Counted from the first letter of the stretch, positions 22,955 through 31,512 are shown. The stretch: 45,182 nucleotides of DNA from an uncultured Hungatella sp. (GCA_910579515.1 CAJTUV010000029.1:1-45182), one strand, 5' to 3'. Notes: generated from the sequence alone by a model not told the origin. A program made the numbers and translations.

Positions 22955-23881
22955 TCATTCTCTTCGCTCCAGAGCTTCCCGAAGTTCTCTTAAAGCCTCG
23001 GAAAACTTTCCGGAAGAGGCTGAAGGGTTGCCTCTTAGGAGTCTTCTTCTATAGACGGATATATGGGTGGAAAATTGTCTGTGTCTTTCTGTCAGATTGG
23101 TAAGACGGTCCAAAAGGGCTGCCTCTTTGTGAAACCAATCCGTTCTGGCAGCGGCTTCCTCCCGAAGTTCTCCAAATCGCAGGGCTGCGTCTTCCCGAAG
23201 TTCCGCAACCCTGACAGAAGCATCGTTTCTCAAATCTGCCATCCTGTCAGCAGCATTTTCTCTAAATTCTGATACTCGCTGAGAGGTTTCGGCTTTTAAT
23301 AGGGCAATCTGTACCTGCATTTCCTCCGCCTCTGCTTTCAGCTTTGTCATGGCCTCCAGAGCACGGCCAAGATCCAGGGCCTCTTTGGTAGATTTCACGG
23401 CATCCGCAACAAACAACACACTGACTATTGTAAGAAAGATAAATTCAACGATCAGAGGCAGACGTAATACAAAGTCGGCAATAGGCTTGTGAATCAGTTC
23501 CGTCATGAAAATAGTCAGAAATCCCCAGGCGATGGAAGAGCTTAAGCAGATGTATCCATTCAACTGAAAGCGCTGATTGCTGTAATCCCAATACTTCATT
23601 TTAAACAGCCGTTCCATTACGTATCCGGTTATATACTCTAAAATGGTGGCTGCGATCACTCCAAAGAGGTAGACCAAAAACAGGTTATCTTTTACCGGAA
23701 GAGAGACCCACAGCATCATCACAGCACCTGTTCCGTACAGAGGAAGCATAGGCAGCCGAAGAAAGCCGCGGTTTACAAATCGATGCTGTTTGAAAGAAAC
23801 ATAAGTGGATTCAAAAATCCAGCCGAAAAAGCAGTAAAGATAAAAAAAGGTAATCCAGTGATACCAGGGATAGGTATACAT
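22955..23881 (-). CDS. CmpB-type putative ABC transporter membrane protein with long C-terminal coiled coil
   Basis: 308 residues. The N-terminal 160 residues have about five membrane helices with the family features CFFGWIFESTYVS, RGFL and PLYGTGA, and EYITGYVMERLF, as in the putative ABC-transporter family CmpB (PF06541). Residues about 198-258 form a regular 11-residue repeat with the pattern A-x-x-R-x-x-E-L-R-x-D, predicted to be a continuous helix or coiled coil in the cytoplasm. The rest is basic. The family's transport role is only a name; no ATPase gene lies nearby. Expressed from a minus-strand promoter at 23964-23993 with TAGGAGGA upstream of the ATG. Confidence 0.78.
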   Translation of the reverse strand: MYTYPWYHWITFFYLYCFFGWIFESTYVSFKQHRFVNRGFLRLPMLPLYGTGAVMMLWVSLPVKDNLFLVYLFGVIAATILEYITGYVMERLFKMKYWDYSNQRFQLNGYICLSSSIAWGFLTIFMTELIHKPIADFVLRLPLIVEFIFLTIVSVLFVADAVKSTKEALDLGRALEAMTKLKAEAEEMQVQIALLKAETSQRVSEFRENAADRMADLRNDASVRVAELREDAALRFGELREEAAARTDWFHKEAALLDRLTNLTERHRQFSTHISVYRRRLLRGNPSASSGKFSEALRELREALERRE

Positions 23882-23963
23882 TTGTAGTAATATCCTCCTA
23901 TGTGCTGTTAGTGTGTGGCTTTGTGTAAATATTTATCCCTGCTGTCGGAAAATTTACCGTATC

Positions 23964-23993
23964 AGTATAGCATAATGAATCGTAACGCTGCAA
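23964..23993 (-). promoter_or_regulatory. Promoter of the CmpB-like gene with an embedded dyad
   Basis: On the minus strand, TTGCAG (23988-23993), an 18-base spacer and TATACT (23964-23969). The spacer starts with CGTTACGATTC, the 11-mer also found at 21872-21882 beside the restriction promoter. Elements placed between -35 and -10 with a long spacer are typical of MerR-type control, but no MerR gene is in the window. Confidence 0.55.
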
Positions 23994-24017
23994 CTAAAAA
24001 GGCAAAAGTCCATATCA

Positions 24018-24125
24018 AATAACATTTCAATCGGCTATTATGGCCCAGAAGACGTGAAATGGATTCCTGAAGAATACAAGAAGTTTTTCAGGGATAACGG
24101 CTATGATGCGCCTTGGATGCAGTAA
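24018..24125 (+). pseudogene. C-terminal remnant of an unidentified gene
   Basis: An open stretch encoding about 35 residues, with YYGPEDVKWIPEEYKKFF then DNGYDAPWMQ and a TAA, has the composition of a real protein C-terminus but no start codon or ribosome site. It is followed 65 bases later by an orphan terminator (24191-24221). I read it as what is left after a deletion. The parent family is not recognised. Confidence 0.5.
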
Positions 24126-24190
24126 AGTAAAAAGGTTTAAAAACAATAGCGTCTCATGACTATGGAAATAAAAAGTATAGAACAAGACAT

Positions 24191-24221
24191 AAAAGCGGCT
24201 CTGCGTTAGCAGGGCCGTTTT
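24191..24221 (+). terminator. Orphan intrinsic terminator after the gene remnant
   Basis: Nine-base stem (24196-24204 with 24209-24217) flanked by AAAA and TTTT, tetraloop GTTA. No intact gene precedes it on this strand, only the remnant at 24018-24125, which it probably once served. Confidence 0.65.
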
Positions 24222-24265
24222 CATAGGGAATGGTAGGTATATTTTAGGAAATTGTCTAAGGGGGG

Positions 24266-24364
24266 CCTGCTAAGGTTTGACCCTTAGCAGGTATGAGTAT
24301 GAAAAAGCTTTGTGATTTCAAGTGGTTAACTTGAAACAAAGGCCCGTTACCCTTTCGGATAACG
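24266..24364. other. Cluster of three stem-loops in a gene-free stretch
   Basis: Stem 1: CCTGCTAAGG (24266-24275) with 24282-24291, perfect. Stem 2: TTTCAAGT (24316-24323) with 24329-24336, extended by an outer CTTTG/CAAAG at 24308-24312 and 24337-24341. Stem 3: CGTTA (24345-24349) with 24360-24364 plus an inner CC/GG. No ORF crosses it. It could be a structured RNA, an orphan TnpB-type guide RNA or the end of a small mobile element; none of these is shown by the sequence. Confidence 0.5.
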
Positions 24365-24462
24365 TACTTATACTATATCCAAAAAATGTGACTAAAATGT
24401 GTACTTGTAATAAAATAATCATAAAAAATATAAAATAAAAAAAAACCCTTTAAAAACCAATT

Positions 24463-24500
24463 AAGATTGTATATAATAATAAAGATTGTATGGAATAATA
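24463..24500. repeat. 19-bp tandem repeat upstream of the mreB-like gene
   Basis: Two copies of a 19-base unit (AAGATTGTAT then two variable bases then AATAATA) at 24463-24481 and 24482-24500, differing at two positions. Each copy contains a -10-like TATAAT or GGAATAAT. It lies in a very A/T-rich stretch (24380-24480) and may hold the promoter, but no good -35 is present. Confidence 0.65.
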
Positions 24501-24505
24501 AGGAA

Positions 24506-24543
24506 GCGCGCTGATGCGCGCAGGTCATCAGCCTGTCGGCAGG
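24506..24543 (+). promoter_or_regulatory. Hairpins in the mreB-like leader
   Basis: GCGCGC (24506-24511) with GCGCGC (24516-24521) around TGAT, then CCTG/CAGG (24532-24543). GC-rich structure in the leader about 60-100 bases before the ATG; no known riboswitch is recognised. Confidence 0.35.
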
Positions 24544-24602
24544 TGCCCGTTCCATTAGGAGCATAGAGTGAATCGGAATTAGATTAGGAGGAAATAGAAC
24601 GT

Positions 24603-25607
24603 ATGGTAATGTCAAACGACATCGGAATCGATCTGGGGACAGCCAGCATTTTAGTATATATTAAAGGAAAAGGAGTTGTGTTAAAGGAGCCCTCTGTGGT
24701 GGCTATAGACCGTGACTCCAGCAAAATTATGGCCATAGGCGAGGAAGCGCGCCTTATGATTGGACGAACTCCGGGAAATATTGTGGCGGTGAGACCTCTG
24801 CGCCAGGGCGTCATTTCCGATTACACAGTTACAGAGAAAATGTTAAAGTATTTTATCACCAAGGCAGTAGGGAAGAAGACTCTCAGGAAGCCGAGAATCA
24901 GCGTGTGTATCCCAAGCGGTGCAACGGAGGTGGAGAGAAAGGCTGTGGAGGACGCCACGTATCAGGCAGGAGCCAGGTATGTTTCTATTATTGAGGAGCC
25001 GGTGGCGGCGGCGATTGGAGCAGGGATTGATATTGCAAAGGCCTGCGGCAATATGATTGTGGATATCGGCGGCGGCACGGCGGATATTGCCGTGATTTCC
25101 TTAGGCGGAACCGTGGTCAGTACTTCGATTAAAGTAGCCGGAGATGATTTTGACGAGGCTCTGGTTCGCTATATGAGGAAAAAGCACAATCTTTTGATCG
25201 GAGAGAGAACTGCTGAGGAGATCAAGATCAATATCGGCGCTGCTTATAGGCGGCCGGAGGTTTTGACCATGGAGGTGCGGGGGCGAAATTTGGTGACCGG
25301 ACTTCCCAAAACCATTGTGGTGACCTCTGACGAGACGCTGGAGGCTCTGAGAGAGCCTGCCATGCAGATTGTGGATGCAGTCCACAATGTGCTGGAGAGA
25401 ACGCCGCCAGAGCTTGCGGCAGATATTTTCGACAGAGGAATCGTCCTGACAGGCGGCGGGTCTCTGCTCAGCGGCCTGGACGCTCTGATTGAGGAAAAGA
25501 CCGGCATCAGCACCATGATTGCAGAGGACCCTCTCACAGCAGTGGCTATCGGTACGGGGAAATTTATTGAATTTAGTCATGGAGACAGCAGCAGGAAAGA
25601 ATTTTAG
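24603..25607 (+). CDS. MreB/Mbl-type rod-shape actin homologue
   Basis: 334 residues. The actin-fold ATPase motifs are intact: phosphate 1 IGIDLGTASILVY, connect 1 EEPVAAAIGAG, phosphate 2 VDIGGGTADIAV and adenosine LTGGGSLL. It polymerises beneath the membrane and guides cell-wall synthesis. AGGAGG lies 11 bases before the first ATG (24603), with another ATG at 24609. No mreC or mreD follows; instead recD2 starts five bases after the stop, so this is a stand-alone MreB/Mbl/MreBH paralogue in an unusual operon. Which of the three paralogues it is cannot be told by inspection. Confidence 0.92.
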   Translation: MVMSNDIGIDLGTASILVYIKGKGVVLKEPSVVAIDRDSSKIMAIGEEARLMIGRTPGNIVAVRPLRQGVISDYTVTEKMLKYFITKAVGKKTLRKPRISVCIPSGATEVERKAVEDATYQAGARYVSIIEEPVAAAIGAGIDIAKACGNMIVDIGGGTADIAVISLGGTVVSTSIKVAGDDFDEALVRYMRKKHNLLIGERTAEEIKINIGAAYRRPEVLTMEVRGRNLVTGLPKTIVVTSDETLEALREPAMQIVDAVHNVLERTPPELAADIFDRGIVLTGGGSLLSGLDALIEEKTGISTMIAEDPLTAVAIGTGKFIEFSHGDSSRKEF

Positions 25608-25612
25608 GAACA

Positions 25613-27874
25613 ATGGCAGCCATCACAGGTTTTATTGAGAAAATTAAATTTCGCAATGAGGATAACGGCTATTCGGTCTTAAGCGTAGTTTCAGACCAGG
25701 AAGAGTACACTCTGGTAGGCACGTTTCATTATATCGGCGAGGGGGAGCTGATTGAGGCTTCTGGAACCATGACCGAACATCCGGTCTATGGGGAGCAGAT
25801 GACCGTAGAAAAGTATGAGATCAAAACTCCCGAGAATACTGCGGCCATGGAACGGTATTTAGGCTCCGGCGCCATCAAAGGCGTGGGGGCCGCTTTAGCT
25901 TCCCGAATTGTCCGGAAATTCAAAGCGGATACTTTCCGGATTATTGAGGAGGAACCAGAGCGTTTATCAGAGGTTAAGGGGATCAGCGAAAAAATGGCCA
26001 TGGCCATTTCGGAACAGATGGAAGAAAAAAAGGAGATGCGCCAGGCTATGATTTTTTTGCAGGGCTATGGTATTTCCATGAATCTGGCTGTGAAGATTTA
26101 TCAGGAGTATGGTCCCAGGATGTATGGAATCATAAAAGAGAATCCTTACCGGCTGGCAGACGATATTCCGGGAGTGGGTTTTAAGATGGCAGATGAGATT
26201 GCCCAGCGGGTTGGGATATTTATAGATTCAGATTACCGGATTCGGGCAGGGATTCTCTACACCCTGCTTCAGGCAGCTGGTCAGGGTCATACATATCTTC
26301 CAAAGGAGGAGCTGTTTAGCCAGGCGGCAGAGCTTTTGAAAACGCCGGTTGAGGGAATGGAAAAGCATTTGATGGACATGCAGATGGACCGTCGATTGGT
26401 GGTAAAACGCATGCCGGGGGTAGAAAAGGAACAGGAAGAAGGACGGGATTTTTTGGCTCAAACGGCAGTGTATGCTTCCGTTTACTATTATATGGAGCTG
26501 AATACAGCCCGAATGCTCCATGATTTGAACATCAGGGGAGATGTGCCCCAGGAAGAGATTCGTCTTCGGCTTGATAAGCTTCAGGACAGAAAGAACATAA
26601 GACTGGACCCCCTTCAGGCCCAGGCAGCCATCGAGGCGGTAAACAGCGGTCTTTTGATTATTACCGGCGGCCCGGGAACCGGAAAGACCACCATTATCAA
26701 TACAATTATCGGCTACTTTGAAGAGGAGGGCATGGAGATTTTGCTGGCCGCCCCCACAGGAAGGGCGGCGAAGCGGATGACAGAGGCCACAGGATATGAA
26801 GCCAAAACGATTCACCGTCTTTTAGAGCTCAACGGAGCACCTAGTGAGAGCGGATCTTCGTCTATGCGGTTTGAGAGAAATGAAGAGAATCCTCTGGAAG
26901 CGGATGTGATTATCATTGACGAGATGTCCATGGTGGACATTCAGCTTATGCAGTCTCTGTTAAAGGCAGTCAGCGTTGGGACCAGGTTGATTTTGGTAGG
27001 GGACACCAATCAGCTTCCTTCTGTGGGCCCGGGAAATGTGCTGCGGGATCTTATCAGTTCCGGCTGTTACAATGTGGTGAAGCTGACGCACATTTTCCGT
27101 CAGGCTGCAGAAAGCGATATTATTGTTAACGCTCACAAGATTCACGGGGGAGAGCCTGTTGATCTGGCCAAGAGAAGCAAAGACTTTCTCTTTATCCGTC
27201 AGACAAATCCCGACGATATTGTGAACACCATGCTTACGTTGATGCTAAAAAAGCTGCCTCAGTATGTTCATGCCAAGCCTCTGGAGATTCAGATCATGAC
27301 TCCTATGCGAAAGGGGGCCATTGGGGTGGAGCGCCTGAATACAGTCCTTCAGTCTGCCTTAAATCCGCCAGATAAAAAAAAGCCGGAAAAAGAGGCGGGC
27401 GGAGTGATTTTCCGTCTTGGGGATAAGGTGATGCAGATTAAAAATAATTACCAGATTCCCTGGGAGCTCAGAAACAAACACGGGGTTCTTCTGGAAGAAG
27501 GGACTGGAGTGTTTAATGGGGATCTGGGAATTATCCGGGATCTGAATCTGTTTACAGAAACCCTGACTGTGGAATTTGACGAGGGGAAAATGGTGGAGTA
27601 TAGTTTTAAGCAGTTAGAGGAGCTGGAGCTGGCCTATGCCATCACCATTCACAAGTCTCAGGGAAGCGAATATCCGGCGGTTTTAATTCCCATACACAGC
27701 GGTCCCAGAATGCTCATGACCCGAAATTTGATCTACACGGCTGTGACCAGAGCCAGAACGTGCGTCTGTCTGGTGGGACTTCCTGAAATGTTTCAGTTTA
27801 TGGTGGACAATCAGGTAGAGCAGCAGAGATATTCTGGGCTTAAGGATCAGATTTGTGAGATGGAGGCAATATAG
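25613..27874 (+). CDS. recD2: RecD2-type (RecD/TraA) 5'-3' DNA helicase
   Basis: 753-residue SF1B helicase that works without RecBC in Firmicutes, in replication-fork stability and DNA repair. The N-terminus (GFIEKIKFRN, GTFHYIGEGE) is the RecD2 OB-like extension. Helix-hairpin-helix segments follow. Walker A GGPGTGKTT is near residue 350, Walker B IIDEMSMVD near 440, then GDTNQLPSVGPG, FRQAAESDI, and the C-terminal UvrD-like AITIHKSQGSEYP motif. All motifs look intact. Translated from the ATG at 25613, five bases after mreB, and followed three bases later by the YfhO-like gene, so the three genes form one operon. Confidence 0.95.
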   Translation: MAAITGFIEKIKFRNEDNGYSVLSVVSDQEEYTLVGTFHYIGEGELIEASGTMTEHPVYGEQMTVEKYEIKTPENTAAMERYLGSGAIKGVGAALASRIVRKFKADTFRIIEEEPERLSEVKGISEKMAMAISEQMEEKKEMRQAMIFLQGYGISMNLAVKIYQEYGPRMYGIIKENPYRLADDIPGVGFKMADEIAQRVGIFIDSDYRIRAGILYTLLQAAGQGHTYLPKEELFSQAAELLKTPVEGMEKHLMDMQMDRRLVVKRMPGVEKEQEEGRDFLAQTAVYASVYYYMELNTARMLHDLNIRGDVPQEEIRLRLDKLQDRKNIRLDPLQAQAAIEAVNSGLLIITGGPGTGKTTIINTIIGYFEEEGMEILLAAPTGRAAKRMTEATGYEAKTIHRLLELNGAPSESGSSSMRFERNEENPLEADVIIIDEMSMVDIQLMQSLLKAVSVGTRLILVGDTNQLPSVGPGNVLRDLISSGCYNVVKLTHIFRQAAESDIIVNAHKIHGGEPVDLAKRSKDFLFIRQTNPDDIVNTMLTLMLKKLPQYVHAKPLEIQIMTPMRKGAIGVERLNTVLQSALNPPDKKKPEKEAGGVIFRLGDKVMQIKNNYQIPWELRNKHGVLLEEGTGVFNGDLGIIRDLNLFTETLTVEFDEGKMVEYSFKQLEELELAYAITIHKSQGSEYPAVLIPIHSGPRMLMTRNLIYTAVTRARTCVCLVGLPEMFQFMVDNQVEQQRYSGLKDQICEMEAI

Positions 27875-27877
27875 AGG

Positions 27878-30643
27878 ATGGGGGACGTGAAAAGACAAGC
27901 AGGCAATCGAGAGAAATTTTCTTTTGGAAAATGGCTGGCGGTTTACAGTGTCTTGTTTCTGGTTATGGCTCTGGTGATTTGGCGGCCTTTTTTTCTGGGA
28001 AATAAAAATATGATATGGGGAAACGACGGGCTTTATCAGACTTACGCCTCTATGGTATATATTTCAAAATACTGGAGAGGCGTTATCAAAAGTTTCCTGG
28101 CAGGAGACTTAACGTTTCCTATGGCAGACCCTTCGATCGGAATGGGCCTGGATGTTTTGACCACTTTAAATCACTATGGATTCGGAGATATTCTGGAGTT
28201 TATTTCTGTCCTGTTTCCAAGAGAGAAAATGGAATGGTGTTATAATTTTCTGGCTTGTCTGCGTTTTTACCTTACGGGCCTGTCTTTTGGCGTGTACTGT
28301 CAGTATAGGAAAAAGCAGTTCCTGCCAAGCCTTGGGGGAGCTTTTGTCTACGCTTTTTCCGGCTTTGCCCTTTACGCAGGAGTGCGTCATCCCTATTTTC
28401 TGAATCCGATGATTTATTTACCCTTGATGTGCCTGGGAGCAGAACAGGTACTGGCAGGAAAAAGGGGATATCTCTTAGCGATAATGGCCGGAATTTCTGC
28501 TTGGAATAATCTCTACTTTTTCTATATGGAAACGGTTCTGACCTTTTTGTATGTTGTGGCAAGGATGTTCTCTCTCTCGCCTTCTGACAGGGGAGAAGCC
28601 TTTGGGCTGTGGAGAAAGAAAATGGGAAGAATCTTCCTGGCTGGATGTGGCTGGTACCTGTTAGGTCTGGCTCTTGGCGCTGTGGTGTCGGTTCCCTATC
28701 TGTTTGCTTTGGCAAAAAGTCCCAGAACAGAGGCCAATATCATGTTTCCCAATACCTGGTATGCGTATCCTATTCGGTTTTATAAGAGAATGTTTAGCGG
28801 GTACTTTTTCCCTGTCTATTCGGCGGATTATTGGTGTGTCCTTGTATATCCTTTTGTTGCGTTTTTTGGTTTTCCGGTTTTGGCAAGGTGGAAAAAAGAG
28901 CGGGAAAATTTGTGGCTGGGAATCTGGTTTTTGATACTGACCCTGATTTTGTGGCTTCCTGTAGGGGGCTTGGTCATGAACGGTCTGATTTATGTAGGTC
29001 ATCGGTGGATATTTGGCTATAGCTTTTGCATGGCTCTTGTGTTTGTGCTGGGGATTGAAAAAGCAAAGACCATAAACAAAAAGGGCCTGATTGTTTTGGC
29101 TGTGGTTTTTTGTCTGGCCGCATTTGCATTTTCACGGGCAGGCGGAGATTTTTACAGAAGCTGGGGATTTGCGGCTGTTTTCCTTGTGGGGATGTGGGCC
29201 GTCGTGATGCTTTGGCGCCGCCTTCTGGCAGAAACATGGTTTCAAAGTTTGATGGTAGGCTGCGTTTTAATTTCTTCCATCTTTTCGGCGTATTGTCTGT
29301 ATTCAGAAAAACAGGAAAATTATGTGGCTCAGTTTTGTGAATCTGGTTCTGCCTGGCCGATTCTGACTCAGCACGTTTCCGAGGCGGCCATAAAAAATCT
29401 GGTTCCTCTTACGTCTTTTTACAGAGTGGCAGGAGATACCAGCGACCAGGTGAACTGGGGGATGGTCAACGGAGTAAATGGGACCGGCAACTATTTTAGC
29501 TTAATGGGAAAAGAGGCTTATGACCATGCCCTGGACATGGAGAATCCAGACTTGGTATTTCCTACCTGGCACAATGGATTAGGGGAAAGAGCTTCTTTGC
29601 TGAGTTTAAATTCGGTTCGCTATTTTACAAAATGGACAGACAGCAATATGGCGGTTCCCTATGGTTTTGTGCTGCGTCCAGAGACGGACGGCAGGGTTTT
29701 ATTGTATGAAAACTCCTATGCCATGCCTGTGGGATATACGTACGATGCGCTCCTTCCTGCTTCTGAATATGAAGCCCTTCCTGCTTTGAGGAAGCAGCAG
29801 GCTATTATGCAGGCTGCGGTGCTGGGAGAAGAGGGGGAGGCGTTTTGCCTGGAAAAAGGAATGGAGTCTTTAGAGAATGTAAAGTACGCGGAAAAGTCCG
29901 TTCCCTATACCATCACTTCTATGGAAAAGGTTCAGTGGGACAAAGAGACAAAAGAGCTTCTTGTAGAGGAAGCTGGAGGAACCATCACCATAGAGGTTTT
30001 GGCAGAGAAAGGAACAGAAACGTATCTTCGTCTGAAGGGGCTGGACGTGGAGGGAACCTGGTATGAATATGTGAACGTGCTGGTTGGGGCAGAAGGGACA
30101 AAGGCGAAAAAATTGTTCTGCACCTCAAGCAACTGTTCCTGGGACAATCAGCTGAAGAATTTCCTGATTTTATTAAAAGGAACAAAAGAGGAAGGGCTTC
30201 AGACGGCGACCATCACCTTTTTGGGTTCTGGGGAGTTTAAACTGGAGGATATCGAGTGCTATGCTCTTCCCATGGAAGGCTTTGTGAAACAGGCAGAGGA
30301 CAGGAAGCAGGAGAGTCTTGAAGCAGATCTGGTTCACAATCAGATTCAAGGAAGGATTCGGACATTGGGGAAACGAATTTTGTGTCTTAGTCTTCCTTAC
30401 AGCAAGGGATGGAGCGCTACAGTTGACGGAGAAAAAACGCCAATATGGGTGTGTAACGGAGCCCATATGGGGATATTTTTGGAAGAAGGAGATCATCAGA
30501 TCTGTTTTTCCTATGAGACGCCAGGACTGGCCATAGGGGCTTTCGTCAGCTTTTTTGCCTGGATGGTTCTGGCAGGGATGGGAACGTATGATTGGTTCAG
30601 AAAGAGGAGATATGGAGAAAAATTTAAAGACGTATCTGCATAA
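27878..30643 (+). CDS. YfhO-family polytopic membrane protein (putative glycosyltransferase-like)
   Basis: 921 residues. The N-terminal 550 have about 12 hydrophobic helices; the opening WRPFFLGNKNMIWGNDGLYQ, with a DG in the first loop, resembles YfhO and GT-C-type glycosyltransferases. The C-terminal 300 residues form an extracellular domain (SLPYSKGWSATVDGEKTP motif near the end is characteristic of the family). YfhO proteins have been linked to glycosylation of lipoteichoic acid in Bacillus and Listeria, which makes envelope-polymer modification the best guess. Starts three bases after recD2. The last 32 bases overlap comF. Confidence 0.85.
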   Translation: MGDVKRQAGNREKFSFGKWLAVYSVLFLVMALVIWRPFFLGNKNMIWGNDGLYQTYASMVYISKYWRGVIKSFLAGDLTFPMADPSIGMGLDVLTTLNHYGFGDILEFISVLFPREKMEWCYNFLACLRFYLTGLSFGVYCQYRKKQFLPSLGGAFVYAFSGFALYAGVRHPYFLNPMIYLPLMCLGAEQVLAGKRGYLLAIMAGISAWNNLYFFYMETVLTFLYVVARMFSLSPSDRGEAFGLWRKKMGRIFLAGCGWYLLGLALGAVVSVPYLFALAKSPRTEANIMFPNTWYAYPIRFYKRMFSGYFFPVYSADYWCVLVYPFVAFFGFPVLARWKKERENLWLGIWFLILTLILWLPVGGLVMNGLIYVGHRWIFGYSFCMALVFVLGIEKAKTINKKGLIVLAVVFCLAAFAFSRAGGDFYRSWGFAAVFLVGMWAVVMLWRRLLAETWFQSLMVGCVLISSIFSAYCLYSEKQENYVAQFCESGSAWPILTQHVSEAAIKNLVPLTSFYRVAGDTSDQVNWGMVNGVNGTGNYFSLMGKEAYDHALDMENPDLVFPTWHNGLGERASLLSLNSVRYFTKWTDSNMAVPYGFVLRPETDGRVLLYENSYAMPVGYTYDALLPASEYEALPALRKQQAIMQAAVLGEEGEAFCLEKGMESLENVKYAEKSVPYTITSMEKVQWDKETKELLVEEAGGTITIEVLAEKGTETYLRLKGLDVEGTWYEYVNVLVGAEGTKAKKLFCTSSNCSWDNQLKNFLILLKGTKEEGLQTATITFLGSGEFKLEDIECYALPMEGFVKQAEDRKQESLEADLVHNQIQGRIRTLGKRILCLSLPYSKGWSATVDGEKTPIWVCNGAHMGIFLEEGDHQICFSYETPGLAIGAFVSFFAWMVLAGMGTYDWFRKRRYGEKFKDVSA

Positions 30644-31352
30644 AATGGCAGAAATGGCCGCTGATGTGTGCTTTCCCCGTCGCTGTCCGGTGTGCGGCAA
30701 GGTGATAGAATATTCTGGGCAGCTTATCTGCCCAGAATGTGTAACCAGTCTGTCGCCGGTTCGTCAGCCGGCGTGTCAGAAGTGTGGAAAAGAGGTAGAG
30801 GGCGAAAGGATGGAGTACTGTTTTGACTGCGGCAGACATCCAAAAACCTTTGAGCGCTGTTTTTCTCTCTTAAATTATAATGAGGCAGCCAGGCGTTCCA
30901 TGGCTGCCATTAAGTATCAAAACCGGCGGGAGTATCTGGATTTTTATGGAGAAGCCTTATGCCTGCGTTTTGGAAATGTGATAAAAAGTCTTCATCCAGA
31001 CGGCCTCGTTCCAGTGCCCGTCCATCCGTCAAGAAAGAGAATCCGCGGTTTTAATCAGGCGGAGGTTCTCTCACGGCGTATCAGCGCCGGTCTGGAAATT
31101 CCTGTGTATCCCGATATGCTGAAGAGAATAAAAAAGACCATGCCTCAGAAAGAGTTAAATCCTTCTGAGCGTTTCCATAACCTGGAACACGCCTTTGGAC
31201 CTGGAAGATCGTATGGAAGGATGAATACCGTTATTTTGGTTGACGACATTTATACTACAGGAAGCACCCTGGAGGCATGTGCCAGAGTGTTAAAGATGAT
31301 GGGAGTGAAGAAGGTGTATGGGGTAGTGCTTTGCGTGGGGGCCGGCAATTAG
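30612..31352 (+). CDS. ComF-family phosphoribosyltransferase-like protein
   Basis: About 246 residues. The N-terminus has two zinc-finger-type pairs (CPVC/CPEC and CQKC/CFDC), and the C-terminus a phosphoribosyltransferase-type loop VILVDDIYTTGST. This is the ComF/GntX architecture; ComF takes part in DNA uptake in transformable bacteria, but the family is widespread in non-competent ones and often sits beside DNA-repair genes. I chose the ATG at 30612, with AGAGGAGAT upstream; it overlaps the YfhO-like gene by 32 bases. The recD2 neighbour two genes upstream is suggestive but not proof of a DNA-processing role. Confidence 0.88.
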   Translation: MEKNLKTYLHKMAEMAADVCFPRRCPVCGKVIEYSGQLICPECVTSLSPVRQPACQKCGKEVEGERMEYCFDCGRHPKTFERCFSLLNYNEAARRSMAAIKYQNRREYLDFYGEALCLRFGNVIKSLHPDGLVPVPVHPSRKRIRGFNQAEVLSRRISAGLEIPVYPDMLKRIKKTMPQKELNPSERFHNLEHAFGPGRSYGRMNTVILVDDIYTTGSTLEACARVLKMMGVKKVYGVVLCVGAGN

Positions 31353-31374
31353 TTGCAAAAATCACAAAAAAAGA

Positions 31375-31403
31375 TTGACGTTTCTTTATTCCTATGTTAT
31401 AGT
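31375..31403 (+). promoter_or_regulatory. Strong promoter of the rpmG-secE-nusG-rplKA operon
   Basis: TTGACG at 31375-31380, a 17-base spacer and TATAGT at 31398-31403. It lies in the gap after comF and before rpmG. Confidence 0.8.
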
Positions 31404-31426
31404 AATTGAGCGAATGGAAGAAAATA

Positions 31427-31472
31427 GGTCTTTTTTTTATGCTCAAATTTCTTTGCATAAAAAAGAAAGACC
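31427..31472 (+). promoter_or_regulatory. Leader hairpin of the rpmG operon
   Basis: GGTCTTTTTTTTATGC (31427-31442) can pair with 31455-31472 (small mismatches) around an A/T-rich loop. It begins about 20 bases after the predicted transcription start. No T-run follows, so it is not a terminator; it may protect the message or set translation. Confidence 0.45.
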
Positions 31473-31512
31473 AAAACACACAACAGCGAAATTTTAAGTG
31501 GAGGTGGAAGTC

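Noticed and set aside
25101..25613. 170-codon minus-strand frame inside the mreB-like gene
   Set aside because: Shadow of conserved actin-fold coding sequence; no start signal.
26228..26815. 195-codon minus-strand frame inside recD2
   Set aside because: Opposite intact helicase motifs, cysteine- and histidine-rich by chance, no family seen.
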